DNA of 64,000 nucleotides from Bermanella sp049115935 (lineage in GTDB: Bacteria; Pseudomonadota; Gammaproteobacteria; Pseudomonadales; Oceanobacteraceae), in contig JAGDZK010000076.1 in assembly GCA_049115935.1 (NCBI GenBank), forward strand, positions 1 to 64,000. The letters run 5' to 3'. The position numbers and the translations under genes were made by a program. The notes below the pieces were generated by a model that saw only the letters and a program-made list of their open reading frames with translations, was not told the DNA's origin and made no database searches. Positions 1 through 9,260 of the stretch are shown here, piece after piece (position 1 is the stretch's first letter; every line of letters begins with the position of its first letter).

Positions 1-519
1 CCTGCTATTCATGAGCAAACCACAGGCCCTGAGATCTGGAACGATACTGACGGCAATGTTGATGTGGTTGTAGCTGGCGTGGGCACTGGCGGTACCATAA
101 CCGGTATCAGTCGTTATATTAAAAACACTCAAGGCAAAGCCATTACATCCGTTGCTGTCGAGCCAGAAGCTTCCCAGATTATTGCTCAGGCGATGAAAGG
201 CGAAGCCATCACGCCAGCCCCCCATAAAATCCAAGGGATTGGTGCGAACTTTATTCCAGACAATCTAGATTTGTCCATGATTGATCGTGTTGAGGCGGTC
301 AGTAATGAGCTTGCCATTGAAACAGCAAGACGCTTAATGGCAGAAGAAGGCATCATGGCTGGTATTTCTTGTGGGGCAGCACTGGCAGCCGCTCTTCGAA
401 TTGTAGAACTTGATGAGTTTAAAAACAAAACCATCGTGGTGATCTTACCCGACAGTGGCGAGCGCTATTTATCAACCATCTTATTTGATGGTATGTTTAG
501 TGCCAACGAAGGCGCTTAA
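1..519 (+). CDS. cysK: Cysteine synthase A (O-acetylserine sulfhydrylase), 3' part
   Basis: This is the C-terminal 172 codons of a PLP-dependent cysteine synthase, which makes cysteine from O-acetylserine and sulfide in the cytoplasm. The reading frame is open from base 1, so the gene begins upstream of the window. The visible part includes the PLP phosphate-binding loop GVGTGGTITG and the later segment EEGIMAGISCGAALAAA, both typical of CysK/CysM. The TTGPEIW segment just before it favours CysK over CysM, but the N-terminal substrate loop is not visible. A hairpin terminator follows directly. Confidence 0.93.
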   Translation, partial: PAIHEQTTGPEIWNDTDGNVDVVVAGVGTGGTITGISRYIKNTQGKAITSVAVEPEASQIIAQAMKGEAITPAPHKIQGIGANFIPDNLDLSMIDRVEAVSNELAIETARRLMAEEGIMAGISCGAALAAALRIVELDEFKNKTIVVILPDSGERYLSTILFDGMFSANEGA

Positions 520-533
520 TCTTCGTTGCATTG

Positions 534-560
534 CGCCGATTTGATCGGCGTAATGTTTTT
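534..560 (+). terminator. Rho-independent terminator after cysK
   Basis: Perfect 7-bp arms CGCCGAT and ATCGGCG flank a TTG loop and are followed by TAATGTTTTT. It lies 15 bases after the cysK stop and before a convergent gene. Confidence 0.8.
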
Positions 561-576
561 CTGTATTTGATGTTTT

Positions 577-1590
577 TTATTCATCAGTGCCTAGTATCAT
601 CTCAATTAACAATGTGATAGCTGGCGTCATTTCATAGTCATTTTTTCTTGGCCAAGCCAGTTCCGGTACTAGCTCAGCAAACATATAATGCTTATAAATT
701 TTACGTCTGTAACTAACCGATAACACCGTATCAGTTAATTTAGTCACGTCTTCTGTATCACCAAAAAAACCAACCTGATAAAGCATGGCCGAACGAGGAC
801 TCAATTCATCAAAAATAGAAAAACTACTATCAAGGTTTGCATAGTCATCATTTAGTAAATAATCAGCATTAAACCCCATACGAAAATGACGAGTTAAATC
901 CAAGGGCCGAATTGCACTTGTGCTAAAACGAGTGCCCCACTCTTCATCTGTACGCCAAGATATAGTTTGTAGAACCCGTGTACGCCAAGTTTGAAAATAA
1001 TCCGTGCGCCTAGCTCTTACCCTTGAGAAAAACACCGGCTCACCTGACCAGCGCACCCCGTTATCAAAGCTGGTTTTCCAGTGACGTCTTTCTTTAAAAT
1101 CAACACGAATAGCAGTAGAGTAAGTCACATTATCAGTGGTACCCAGTACATTGGTTTCATTCACATCATCTTCATTTTCATCGGTTTCAACCAACAATTT
1201 AAAGCGATCGCGAGTATTAGGTAAAACCAAACGTAAGTTTAAACCTGCTTGATAATTTGGTTCTAACCGGTTTTCACGACGACTAATAAAATAAACTCGA
1301 CCGTTACTACCTGAAGACTCATCCTCAAGGATTTCATCATCAAAAAAAGCGCCCATAAAAAAAGAATCTACGCCATCATTAAGGCTTTCAACATAATCCG
1401 AAGCAACATCTTGAGTCCAATCGAGGAAATCAATACTGGTATAATCTTCAACTTCACTATGTCTATCGGTCACTTCAAAATGATGATCTGGCGCACTAGG
1501 TTCAACATCAAAAAACTGAGCCTCATCCGGTGCACTCAAAACCCATGAGCACCAACCTAATAAAATGATAGATGTTAACCTATAAAACAA
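577..1590 (-). CDS. Predicted outer-membrane/periplasmic protein of unknown function
   Basis: A 337-residue protein with an N-terminal signal peptide (hydrophobic core ILLGWCSWVLSA, then an acidic mature start). The rest is acidic and rich in aromatic residues. It has alternating amphipathic segments like those of a beta-barrel, including SRRENRLEPNYQAGLNLRLVL and the strand-like C-terminal third. I do not recognise a named family. It starts at a TTG just after the stop codon of the fieF-like gene, with GAGAG upstream, so it is probably translationally coupled to that gene. A role in the envelope is inferred from the signal peptide only. Confidence 0.75.
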   Translation of the reverse strand: MFYRLTSIILLGWCSWVLSAPDEAQFFDVEPSAPDHHFEVTDRHSEVEDYTSIDFLDWTQDVASDYVESLNDGVDSFFMGAFFDDEILEDESSGSNGRVYFISRRENRLEPNYQAGLNLRLVLPNTRDRFKLLVETDENEDDVNETNVLGTTDNVTYSTAIRVDFKERRHWKTSFDNGVRWSGEPVFFSRVRARRTDYFQTWRTRVLQTISWRTDEEWGTRFSTSAIRPLDLTRHFRMGFNADYLLNDDYANLDSSFSIFDELSPRSAMLYQVGFFGDTEDVTKLTDTVLSVSYRRKIYKHYMFAELVPELAWPRKNDYEMTPAITLLIEMILGTDE

Positions 1591-1592
1591 AT

Positions 1593-2462
1593 CTAACTCT
1601 CTATCTTTACAGGGTCATGATGAACAATTACATCGGCATTTGGGTAAGCTTGTTTGATTTTTTTCTCAACCCGATCTCCAATTTCATGGGCGGCCCAAAG
1701 CTGAAGGTCTTTATCGAGCTCTAAATGAAACTGAATAAACAAATCTGGCCCAGATTGTCGGCAACGCACATCATGGCAGCCTTCTGGCCCAGGTTCTTTA
1801 CGCACCAGCTTTTCTACAATGGCTTCAACCTCTGGTAGCTGTTCATCCATTAACTCTTTAAACGCCTTAATACCCACATGCCACGCATTAACACATAAGA
1901 ACACACCAATACCAATAGCCATAATCGCATCAAGCCAATACCAACCAAAACCAACCAGTGCCATGGCGATTAACACAGCACCATTCATCAGTAGATCTCC
2001 TTGATAATGTAAAGAATCGGCTTCAACAATTAATGACTTGGACTTACTGATGACATACTTTTGAAAAGCCACCAGCGCAAGGGTAAGTACAATGGCTAGC
2101 ACACTAACTGCAATACCAATTTCGCTATTCACCATTTGGCGATTATCTAGCATCACGTCAAAGCTATTTAAAACTAATACAACCGCAGAACCCACCATAA
2201 AAGCAGACTGGGCAAGGGCCGCTATTGACTCGAGCTTACCGTGACCAAACCTGTGGTCTTTATCCGCTGGGACTAAAGCAAAACGTAGAGCGATGAAATT
2301 AATAATTGATGTCACCCCATCTAACATGGAGTCAAGAAGAGAGCCCAACAGACTCACAGATCCTGTAGACCAATAGGCCCAAGTTTTAGCAATAATAAGA
2401 ATTAACGCGACTACCACACTCGCGATGGTGGCTTGCCGGCTCAAATGAGCATAGTCTGACAT
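1593..2462 (-). CDS. fieF: Cation diffusion facilitator (FieF-like Fe/Zn efflux pump)
   Basis: A 289-residue inner-membrane metal/proton antiporter of the CDF family, close in length to E. coli FieF. Visible hallmarks are about six membrane segments, the metal-site motif DSMLD near residue 44, the signature HRFGHGKLES, a second metal-site segment DSLHYQGD, and a cytoplasmic C-terminal domain with HDVRCRQSG, FHLELD and the terminal HHDP. It is expected to export Zn2+ or Fe2+ from the cytoplasm. It is the first gene of a two-gene unit with the envelope protein that follows. The exact metal cannot be read from the sequence. Confidence 0.9.
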   Translation of the reverse strand: MSDYAHLSRQATIASVVVALILIIAKTWAYWSTGSVSLLGSLLDSMLDGVTSIINFIALRFALVPADKDHRFGHGKLESIAALAQSAFMVGSAVVLVLNSFDVMLDNRQMVNSEIGIAVSVLAIVLTLALVAFQKYVISKSKSLIVEADSLHYQGDLLMNGAVLIAMALVGFGWYWLDAIMAIGIGVFLCVNAWHVGIKAFKELMDEQLPEVEAIVEKLVRKEPGPEGCHDVRCRQSGPDLFIQFHLELDKDLQLWAAHEIGDRVEKKIKQAYPNADVIVHHDPVKIES

Positions 2463-2588
2463 GATTTTTCCTTACGCCTAAATTCACCCTAGCACAATAT
2501 TAACCCAGAGCGCCTAAACACACCTATTTGCAACGCATTCTCAATAGGTTCATCTATACTCATAAAAGTCACGATATTTGGGGGCATT

Positions 2589-3380
2589 ATGGCATTAGAT
2601 GTCAAAGATCTCACGGTACTTTTAATTGAACCTTCAAGTACACAAAGCAAGTTTCTAAAAAATGCAATGGCTCATCATGGCATAGAAAAAGTCGATATCT
2701 GCATCACAGGCACTGAAGCCCTTACATACGCTGAGGTACATCAGCCTGACCTGATTATCAGTGCTATGTATTATGACGATATGAATGCCATAGAATTAGT
2801 CACAAAATTACGCAATAACTCAAATACTCAAGACTTGAATTTCATGCTGGTATCCAGCGAATCAGACAAAAAAATGCTCGATGACATCAAACAAGCAGGT
2901 GTACTAGCGTTACTTCCTAAGCCCTTTGATCAACGTGATTTCTTAACCGCTCTTAATGCCGCAAAAGATACCATTGAAGTAGATAGCATCGAACTTGACG
3001 ACATTGAAATTGAATCCCTTAAAGCATTAATCGTAGATGACTCATTAACTGCAAGGAAACATATTATCAGGCTGCTCAATGCATGCGGCGTTGAACAAAC
3101 CGTGCAAGCTGAGAATGGCCTTGCTGCCATTGAAATACTGCAAAATGAACCGGTGGATTTTATTATTAGTGATTACAATATGCCGCACATGAACGGTGAA
3201 GAGTTAGCTAACTATTTGCGACAATCTGAGTATTCATACCTACCCATCTTGATGGTCACCAGTGAACAAGATTCCAGTCGCCTAAGTGCCGTGCGTCAAG
3301 CTGGGGTTTGCGCATTATTTGATAAAACCATTGTCCCAGCATCATTAAAAGATGCTTTGCGGGCCGCTTTAAATAGTTAA
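2589..3380 (+). CDS. Tandem receiver-domain protein (first receiver degenerate)
   Basis: A 263-residue cytoplasmic protein made of two CheY-like receiver domains (about residues 7-125 and 143-262) with no output domain. The second receiver is complete: the acidic pair in LIVDDS, the phospho-acceptor Asp in FIISDYNMPHMNG, and the Lys in FDKTI. The first has LLIEPS in place of the acidic pair, and LIISAMYYDDM has Ala where the phospho-acceptor Asp should be, although its Lys (LPKPF) remains. It is therefore probably a signalling adaptor or phosphate sink with one working receiver. The start is an ATG preceded by a G-rich tract. Confidence 0.88.
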   Translation: MALDVKDLTVLLIEPSSTQSKFLKNAMAHHGIEKVDICITGTEALTYAEVHQPDLIISAMYYDDMNAIELVTKLRNNSNTQDLNFMLVSSESDKKMLDDIKQAGVLALLPKPFDQRDFLTALNAAKDTIEVDSIELDDIEIESLKALIVDDSLTARKHIIRLLNACGVEQTVQAENGLAAIEILQNEPVDFIISDYNMPHMNGEELANYLRQSEYSYLPILMVTSEQDSSRLSAVRQAGVCALFDKTIVPASLKDALRAALNS

Positions 3381-3402
3381 ATAATACACTCACTATTATT
3401 TA
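3378..3402. terminator. AT-rich hairpin between convergent genes
   Basis: TAAATAATA and TATTATTTA are 9-bp inverted arms with a 7-base loop, spanning the 15-base gap between the two-receiver gene and the convergent small gene. The stem has no G-C pairs, so termination would be weak. Confidence 0.35.
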
Positions 3403-3650
3403 GCTTCACTTAAGTTCTTCAGCATAGCTTTACATGCTTGACTCTTCGAGCTGGCTTCTACCATGAAAGTTTCTTTTTTAGCGGTAATTAGCAGCAACTG
3501 CGGTTGCGCCCAGCGCAAAAAATATCCTTGATCAACTGAAGCTTGCAACGTTTCACAACTATCGTCATGCCACCAGCTGTAAAGCAATGTTGCCAAAACA
3601 AGTGCAATCGTGACTGCACCAAAAGGTACGATTGAATTAGTCTTTAACAT
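3396..3650 (-). CDS. Small membrane-anchored hypothetical protein
   Basis: An 84-residue protein with one N-terminal membrane segment (VPFGAVTIALVLATLLYSWW) and a short soluble tail with three cysteines. No family recognised. Its start lies 14 bases inside the 3' end of the upstream acyltransferase gene, so it is the third gene of the Sel1/acyltransferase operon and is probably translationally coupled. The overlap and consistent strand support it being real. Confidence 0.65.
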   Translation of the reverse strand: MLKTNSIVPFGAVTIALVLATLLYSWWHDDSCETLQASVDQGYFLRWAQPQLLLITAKKETFMVEASSKSQACKAMLKNLSEAK

Positions 3651-4776
3651 TTAATTTTGCCTTATTTTTTAGCAGTATTGGCTGAGCATAATATTGTTTG
3701 ATATTGCTCATCACATCACCATCCAATGACTTAAATCGTTTATTCCAAAGCGCTAACATTTTATGCTGATCGCGTAGGTTATTCTTATCTTCACCCAATA
3801 AACTCATGGCAAGTTTGTTATTTTCAAATAAGTGATAATTTTGATGAATATTTTGATCAATCGCATCACTCCAGTGCTCTGCAATATTACTATCTAACTT
3901 TAATATTTGACCAAAGTTGAGTACAACTTTTCCTTTATGGCCATTAAGTCCTTTCAAAATACTTTTAAAATCTTCATCATGGGATTTTTCATAACGTCCC
4001 ATTTGAGCAACGGTTAAACGCTCTTTTGCTTTATCAACATCACATGGGTCCCATTCATAACTAATGGTCACGGGTATAATATTTAAAAAGTCCATGCTTT
4101 GATTAAATTCCCAACCCAACTTTCGCCCAGCCATGTGCATCATTTTTAAAACAGCCGTATCAGTATAATCCAGCCCGTCTTTAGCTCGGCCTTCTTTTTG
4201 CGCGATCCAAACATGTTGATTAGATCGAATACACTGATGAATATATTCAGATAAATCCTGTACCGCTTGCAGTTTTTCTCGACGCCCAGACACTGAACGT
4301 TTCACCACAAAACTTTTATTCAAGCGCATTAATTTAGCAACAAACTGACGACCTAATAAATTATCGCCTATAGCTACTTTGCTGGTTGTTAAGCCTGCTT
4401 TAAGCAGAGCAAAATTCACCAGTAGTGGATCCATGGCAATATCTCGATGATTACTAATAAACACATAGGTTTTATCTTTTTCTAAGTGCTCAAGCCCTGT
4501 TACTTCAAACTCATCTATGGTTTTAGTCATTAGCTTTTCAACGTGGGGCGCCAACTGACTTTGCCATGTTTGAATGCTATCAATATGTTTGAAATGTTTT
4601 TGTAAGCCAGCTTGAATGCGCTGTTGGGTCCAGCGAGGTAAAAAACGATTCAAATATGGAAACTGATGTTGAGCCACAAATTGTAAAAACTCACTATCTT
4701 CAAGTAACGATGCCAGCACCGCATTCACTTCATGATCATGGTAAGCACGAATATCATCAAAAGACGGGGGGTTCAT
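3637..4776 (-). CDS. PlsC-type glycerophosphate/lysophospholipid acyltransferase
   Basis: A 379-residue protein with a PlsC acyltransferase domain (about residues 85-275). The catalytic-type motif is SNHRDIAMDPLLVN, with His and a downstream Asp. It is followed by KRSVSGRREK and the block WIAQKEGRAKDG, which resembles the substrate-phosphate motif of glycerol acyltransferases. It should transfer an acyl group to a glycerolipid or related acceptor at the membrane. The His-to-Asp spacing is one residue longer than in classical PlsC. This subgroup is usually left as 'acyltransferase'. The gene overlaps the upstream Sel1 gene by ATGA, indicating a coupled operon. Confidence 0.8.
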   Translation of the reverse strand: MNPPSFDDIRAYHDHEVNAVLASLLEDSEFLQFVAQHQFPYLNRFLPRWTQQRIQAGLQKHFKHIDSIQTWQSQLAPHVEKLMTKTIDEFEVTGLEHLEKDKTYVFISNHRDIAMDPLLVNFALLKAGLTTSKVAIGDNLLGRQFVAKLMRLNKSFVVKRSVSGRREKLQAVQDLSEYIHQCIRSNQHVWIAQKEGRAKDGLDYTDTAVLKMMHMAGRKLGWEFNQSMDFLNIIPVTISYEWDPCDVDKAKERLTVAQMGRYEKSHDEDFKSILKGLNGHKGKVVLNFGQILKLDSNIAEHWSDAIDQNIHQNYHLFENNKLAMSLLGEDKNNLRDQHKMLALWNKRFKSLDGDVMSNIKQYYAQPILLKNKAKLNVKD

Positions 4777-5279
4777 GATGGGGTACTCATATTTTGACTG
4801 TGTTGCATAAACTTATTGGACCAATACTGAGCCTTTTGCTCATCTCTTTCTAACCCTAAACCACCCGCTGCATAGGCCTTGCTTAAGCGCAAAGCCGCCA
4901 TGGCATGATCTTGCTCTGCCGCCTTTACGTACCAAGTAAAGGCCGTTTGTTGGCTATTATCACTGGCAAGTAACTCTGCATTAAGCAGTGCCTCAGCTAA
5001 CAAAAACTGTGATTGAGGGTCTCCTTGCTCGGCTTGAGTCTGTAATAAGGCTAAGCCTGCCCGCTTATCTAAAATGGTTTCACCACGGTAAGTGAGCAGC
5101 TTAGCCATTAATACTTGAGCTTTAGGATGCTGCTTGTGGCTTGCGCGCTGTAATTGCTTCATAGCAAATAAATGAAGCGTTTTATGCCAGCCCGCAATCC
5201 CTGAAGCAAACAGCCCATACCCAATGCTATATTGCAGCACTGCAAGGCTCTTTGATTTCAGGGTGTTAAATAATGTCAT
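4773..5279 (-). CDS. Sel1-like repeat (TPR-type) protein
   Basis: A 168-residue protein with Sel1-like helical repeats, seen as spaced Ala/Gly positions: KAQVLMAKLLTYRG, DPQSQFLLAEALLNA, and AAEQDHAMAALRLSKAYAAG. Sel1 repeats are protein-interaction scaffolds. A hydrophobic N-terminal stretch (SLAVLQYSIGYGLFASGIAGW) may anchor it to the membrane. It is the first gene of a three-gene operon, ending in an ATGA overlap with the acyltransferase, which suggests the two proteins act together. Confidence 0.8.
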   Translation of the reverse strand: MTLFNTLKSKSLAVLQYSIGYGLFASGIAGWHKTLHLFAMKQLQRASHKQHPKAQVLMAKLLTYRGETILDKRAGLALLQTQAEQGDPQSQFLLAEALLNAELLASDNSQQTAFTWYVKAAEQDHAMAALRLSKAYAAGGLGLERDEQKAQYWSNKFMQHSQNMSTPS

Positions 5280-5366
5280 GCTATTACCTTACAAAAGGAT
5301 AGGTTTTTCTTGCGCTTAGCTTATGGGACAATGGGCCTTTGCCTTACTTGATTTCAGGAGAAGTCT

Positions 5367-5747
5367 GTGTCCGTAGATTCATGGCAGCCAATTACCCCAC
5401 CCAATCAAATTAACGATGATCAACTGACTCGTTTATTAAACCTAAACGAAGGCCAAGCTCAAGAGTATGACCTTACCTCAGATTTAGATTGGATTCAGCC
5501 ATTAGCGCAAGTTGATGCTAAAATTTGGCAGCTCACAGCAGCCAAATTGACATTCGATCAAATTCATAAACTCATTAAGATATTTACCTTAGCCGAGCAG
5601 CAAGGTGACTGGAATCTTGGAGAAAAGTCATCCGTTATTCCACTGTTTAAAATTCTAAGAAAAGCACAAGGTGTAGATCGGGAGTTAGTAAAATGGGTAA
5701 AAGCCCATACTGATAATAAGTTCTTACCGTTTGGCCCACTTTTATAA
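5367..5747 (+). CDS. Conserved hypothetical protein, 126 aa
   Basis: A soluble, helix-rich 126-residue protein with no signal peptide. It starts at GTG with an AGGAG ribosome-binding site eight to ten bases upstream. It resembles short uncharacterised gammaproteobacterial proteins ending in a conserved block such as LFKILRKAQGVDRELVKWVKAHTDNKFLPFG. No function can be assigned. It is a single gene, divergent from the Sel1 operon and convergent with the histidine-kinase-like gene. Confidence 0.75.
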   Translation: MSVDSWQPITPPNQINDDQLTRLLNLNEGQAQEYDLTSDLDWIQPLAQVDAKIWQLTAAKLTFDQIHKLIKIFTLAEQQGDWNLGEKSSVIPLFKILRKAQGVDRELVKWVKAHTDNKFLPFGPLL

Positions 5748-5758
5748 AATTAATATTA

Positions 5759-7759
5759 TTAGTTAACCCAGCGTGAGTCTTGCGCTGGGGCTTGCTTACC
5801 TAAAAACTCCTCAAGTGTCGCCTGAATCACTTGTCGTGAAATGGGTTTAGTTAAAAAACTGTCCATGCCTACTGCAAAGCAAGCCTCTTCCATTTCTTTT
5901 TGGCTATTGGCCGTTAACGCAATAACCGGAACGTAAGGTCTATCCAATTGGCGAATCTGCCTAGTGGCTTCAATGCCATCCATAATTGGCATTTGTATAT
6001 CCATAATGACACAGTCCACCTGTGTCGCGATAAATTGGGCAACCCCCTCCTCACCATTATTTGCAACCACCACTTCATACCCTAATTTCTCAAGGGTTCG
6101 CTTAATCACTAATTGGTTATTTAAATTATCTTCCACCAATAAAATACGCCCAGGTTGGCTATCTCCCACTTCACCTGATTGGCTGGCTTGATAATCAGTC
6201 AACCTGTAATAAAGTGTTTCTCGACGATATGGGGCTGTTAAGCTCGTACCATGAGCCGCTGTTAGCTCGTAATCTTCTCCTAACCACCAAAGCCACTGAC
6301 TATCTTTAGATTGTAAGTAGTCACTAACTAATAAACTAATCTCTTTAGGAATAAGATCCCCGCTCACTTCTTGAAACGGCAACTGCATTGACTGAAAAAA
6401 CACGCGAAACCAAACACGATCAATCTCATCATTAATCGCCAATACAATCGGTTTATGTTTTAACACTGAAAATGAATCATTATGTTTAAGCCACTTAAGT
6501 GGCAAAATAAACCATTGTTCTAACCTTCCACCACCGATTGACCTAGCACCAAGTAAACCTTGTAAGTGTCCTGCGAGATTTTTACAAATATTGAATGCAT
6601 CCACACTAGAGCCATCTAAGCATGCCACTTTTGCATCTTCCAACCCAAGGTTAAACATTGAGACCCATTGATCAACCTGTTGCTCATCCACCAGATTGCT
6701 CACCGTAAACTGAATAACAGGTTCATTCGCTAGCTCAGCTTGATGAATATTAAATCCAATCAAACCTTGTTCACAAATTCCCAAGTGACAACTCATCAGG
6801 TTATATAAAACTTGGCGCAACCGAAAAGCATCGGTTTGAATATAATGCGGCAACACATCGTGCTTGAAATCTAACTTGATTTGCATCTGAGCCGCTTGAG
6901 GTAAGTACAAGGCTTCAAGGTCATCCACGACATGCCATAAACTCGTACTGACAGACTCGACCGTTTTTTCGCCACTCGGTTTTTGCGATAACACTGCTAT
7001 ATCTTCAATTATTTGCCCTAAATGCTCTATGCTGGCCTGCATAGTATGAACTTGATTCACACCTACATCAGTTTGCTGAGCTTTGAGCTGTTGCAAGGTA
7101 TCTTTAAGCACCGTCATTGGTCCGCGCATCTCTTGGCTAATATTGAGCAAGAACTTGGCTTTGCTATGCAATTCACGTTCTGTTTGGAGTTTATCTTGCT
7201 GTAATACGCCCTGCGCTTCTTTGTAGCGAGTAATATCGGTCGATATGACCAATGCTCTGATCTCATTGTCAGTGATAAACGGTGAAATACGATTATGAGT
7301 AAACCGAGTTTGGCCATTAACTTGAACGCTTAATTCATATTGACACATATGGCCTGTATTAAAGGCTTGCTGTAAATGCTGCCTAAAAAGTGCTTTTCCT
7401 TCTTCATTTAAATAAGCAAAACTACTGGTTCCGACAATCGACTCAACAGGCGTATCAGGAATCAAGGTTTGGTTAAGCGCCAGAATGACCCCATCCTTAT
7501 CCACTTCCGTAAGCACGTCAGGAATATTTGACCAAATAGCCTGCATTTTCGCTTGGTCTTTAGATAAACGAAGGTAGGCGCGCCTGCCATAAATAAACAT
7601 GCACACTAACGTGATTAGGATGAAAGGTACCAAACCCCAAGCCCAAGCAGACATAACCGAAGCACCACCCTCAGATTCAAGTGAAATACTTTGAACCTGC
7701 AAAGCTGATACCCATGGGCTCCAGAACACCACAAACACACACACTAACCAGGCAATCAC
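5759..7759 (-). CDS. Hybrid sensor histidine kinase with degenerate catalytic core
   Basis: A 666-residue membrane protein with two N-terminal hydrophobic segments (residues 1-20 and 40-57). These are followed by a PAS domain (about 73-180), a dimerisation helix, an ATPase-like region, a degenerate receiver-like segment (about 445-545), and a complete C-terminal receiver with VEDN, CVIMDIQMPIMDG and TKPIS. The H-box reads FLLNISQEMRGPM, with Gln 209 in place of the phospho-accepting His. The N-box is NLMSCHLG and the usual G-boxes are not recognisable. It is probably a non-phosphorylating sensor. It starts at GTG with AGGGG upstream and is divergent from a PleD-like cyclase. Confidence 0.85.
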   Translation of the reverse strand: MIAWLVCVFVVFWSPWVSALQVQSISLESEGGASVMSAWAWGLVPFILITLVCMFIYGRRAYLRLSKDQAKMQAIWSNIPDVLTEVDKDGVILALNQTLIPDTPVESIVGTSSFAYLNEEGKALFRQHLQQAFNTGHMCQYELSVQVNGQTRFTHNRISPFITDNEIRALVISTDITRYKEAQGVLQQDKLQTERELHSKAKFLLNISQEMRGPMTVLKDTLQQLKAQQTDVGVNQVHTMQASIEHLGQIIEDIAVLSQKPSGEKTVESVSTSLWHVVDDLEALYLPQAAQMQIKLDFKHDVLPHYIQTDAFRLRQVLYNLMSCHLGICEQGLIGFNIHQAELANEPVIQFTVSNLVDEQQVDQWVSMFNLGLEDAKVACLDGSSVDAFNICKNLAGHLQGLLGARSIGGGRLEQWFILPLKWLKHNDSFSVLKHKPIVLAINDEIDRVWFRVFFQSMQLPFQEVSGDLIPKEISLLVSDYLQSKDSQWLWWLGEDYELTAAHGTSLTAPYRRETLYYRLTDYQASQSGEVGDSQPGRILLVEDNLNNQLVIKRTLEKLGYEVVVANNGEEGVAQFIATQVDCVIMDIQMPIMDGIEATRQIRQLDRPYVPVIALTANSQKEMEEACFAVGMDSFLTKPISRQVIQATLEEFLGKQAPAQDSRWVN

Positions 7760-8006
7760 TTATAGCCCCTGAAAATTCTGCATAACTGAAGTATAGGCAA
7801 GCAAAGCCATAGCGCATGAGCCTTCTTAAAACGTTTAAAGCAATAAAAAACGGTGCTAAGAATCATTAAGCTTAACCACCTAAAGATTACACAGACAATT
7901 GGACTGAATAAGCCTAATAATGCTCTGAGCAAACTAAAACAGCGGCTCGAAAAAATATTTTCAAGCATGAGCTATAGTCTAAAGAACACCCGCTAAAATT
8001 AAGTAT

Positions 8007-8894
8007 ATGGCTAACATTTTAATCGTTGATGATATCCCCGCTAATTTGCAGATTCTAAACGTGCACTTAAGCGATGAGGAATATCATGTCATTGAGAGTC
8101 AAAGTGGCAAAGAGGCACTAGAGGTCCTAAATAAAGACCCTGACGGTGTCGATTTGATCCTGCTTGACGTTATGATGCCCGTCATGAGCGGTCTTGAAGT
8201 ATTGGCAGAGATTAAAAAAAACCCACTAACCAATAACATCCCCATTATTCTTATCACAGCCAATGCTGATGATGACAATGTCGCAGAAGGGTTAGACATG
8301 GGGGCGTTTGATTACATAATCAAACCCTATAGCCTAGTGGTTTTATTGGCCCGAGTCAGAACCGCCCTTAGAGAAAAAGAACGCCAAGACCTTTTAGAGA
8401 AATGGGCCACCACCGACCCACTTACAGGTTTGATGAATCGTCGCCATTTTTTTGAACTTGCTGAGCGAGAACTCGAACAAACCCGCCGATCTAGCCGTCC
8501 ACTCTCATTCATCATGTTAGACATCGACCACTTCAAACAAGTGAATGACAATTACGGCCATTTAGTCGGTGACGCCGCGATCATCCAACTGGCAGACCTA
8601 CTCAAGCAACAACTGCGTAAAGTGGATTTTTGTGGTCGCTATGGCGGTGAAGAGTTTGTCCTGTGCCTACCTGATACCCCCCTTCAAGGAGCCCTAGAAG
8701 TGGGTGAACGCATCCGCAAGGATGTTCTAACATTAGAAATCGACAGCCTCGAAGATAAAATGCTAACCATATCAATTAGCCTAGGTGTTGCTGAAAACAC
8801 ACAAAATATCAGTGTTGAAGAGATCCTTAAGCGCGCTGACAAAGCCCTTTACCAAGCAAAAGAAGCCGGCCGCAACCAATCTAAAACCGCTTAA
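8007..8894 (+). CDS. PleD-like response regulator with GGDEF diguanylate cyclase domain
   Basis: A 295-residue cytoplasmic protein. Residues 1-120 are a receiver (VDD, LILLDVMMPVMSG, IKPYS) and about 135-295 a GGDEF domain. The active site reads RYGGEEF, and RKVD five residues before it is an intact allosteric I-site, so product inhibition by cyclic di-GMP is expected. It should make c-di-GMP when its receiver is phosphorylated. It is transcribed away from the degenerate hybrid kinase, whose C-terminal receiver and sensing domains make it a plausible partner. That partnership is inferred from position only. Confidence 0.93.
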   Translation: MANILIVDDIPANLQILNVHLSDEEYHVIESQSGKEALEVLNKDPDGVDLILLDVMMPVMSGLEVLAEIKKNPLTNNIPIILITANADDDNVAEGLDMGAFDYIIKPYSLVVLLARVRTALREKERQDLLEKWATTDPLTGLMNRRHFFELAERELEQTRRSSRPLSFIMLDIDHFKQVNDNYGHLVGDAAIIQLADLLKQQLRKVDFCGRYGGEEFVLCLPDTPLQGALEVGERIRKDVLTLEIDSLEDKMLTISISLGVAENTQNISVEEILKRADKALYQAKEAGRNQSKTA

Positions 8895-8981
8895 ATCATT
8901 CATCGCTTTAAGTCGTTACCTAATCTAAATTAAGGTAGAATCCCCAGCACTTCCCCAAAACACATTAAGCCAGAGTCCGCC

Positions 8982-9248
8982 GTGAAAAAAGAACAAGCAT
9001 TTAACCGTATTGCCAGCGCCACAATCAAAGCATTAAAGGAACAAGCAGAGATGGGCAAGGTCAATGCTAAGACCACTGATACGGTTTACCAAGCCATTGA
9101 AGCGGCATTTAACAAAGAATATATGTCCTTATTTGAACAATTAAACGACAGCAAAACCGCGCTTGAGTTTATTGCAAAAGGACAAGATCTCGATATAAAA
9201 CAAGCTGTCGCTTTGGCTCAACAAACCTTGAGCAAACTGGCTAAATAA
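8982..9248 (+). CDS. Small conserved hypothetical protein, 88 aa
   Basis: A soluble, helical 88-residue protein rich in Lys, Ala and Gln, without a signal peptide. It starts at GTG. No family recognised. It lies 12 bases before the M16 peptidase gene, so the two are probably cotranscribed. Codon use and spacing look like a real gene. Confidence 0.65.
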   Translation: MKKEQAFNRIASATIKALKEQAEMGKVNAKTTDTVYQAIEAAFNKEYMSLFEQLNDSKTALEFIAKGQDLDIKQAVALAQQTLSKLAK

Positions 9249-9260
9249 TAAGGAGACTTC

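Noticed and set aside
7756..7968. 70-codon minus-strand ORF upstream of the hybrid kinase
   Set aside because: It lies in the divergent promoter region, has no ribosome-binding site or recognisable family, and its Cys/Leu/Phe-rich composition looks like chance translation.
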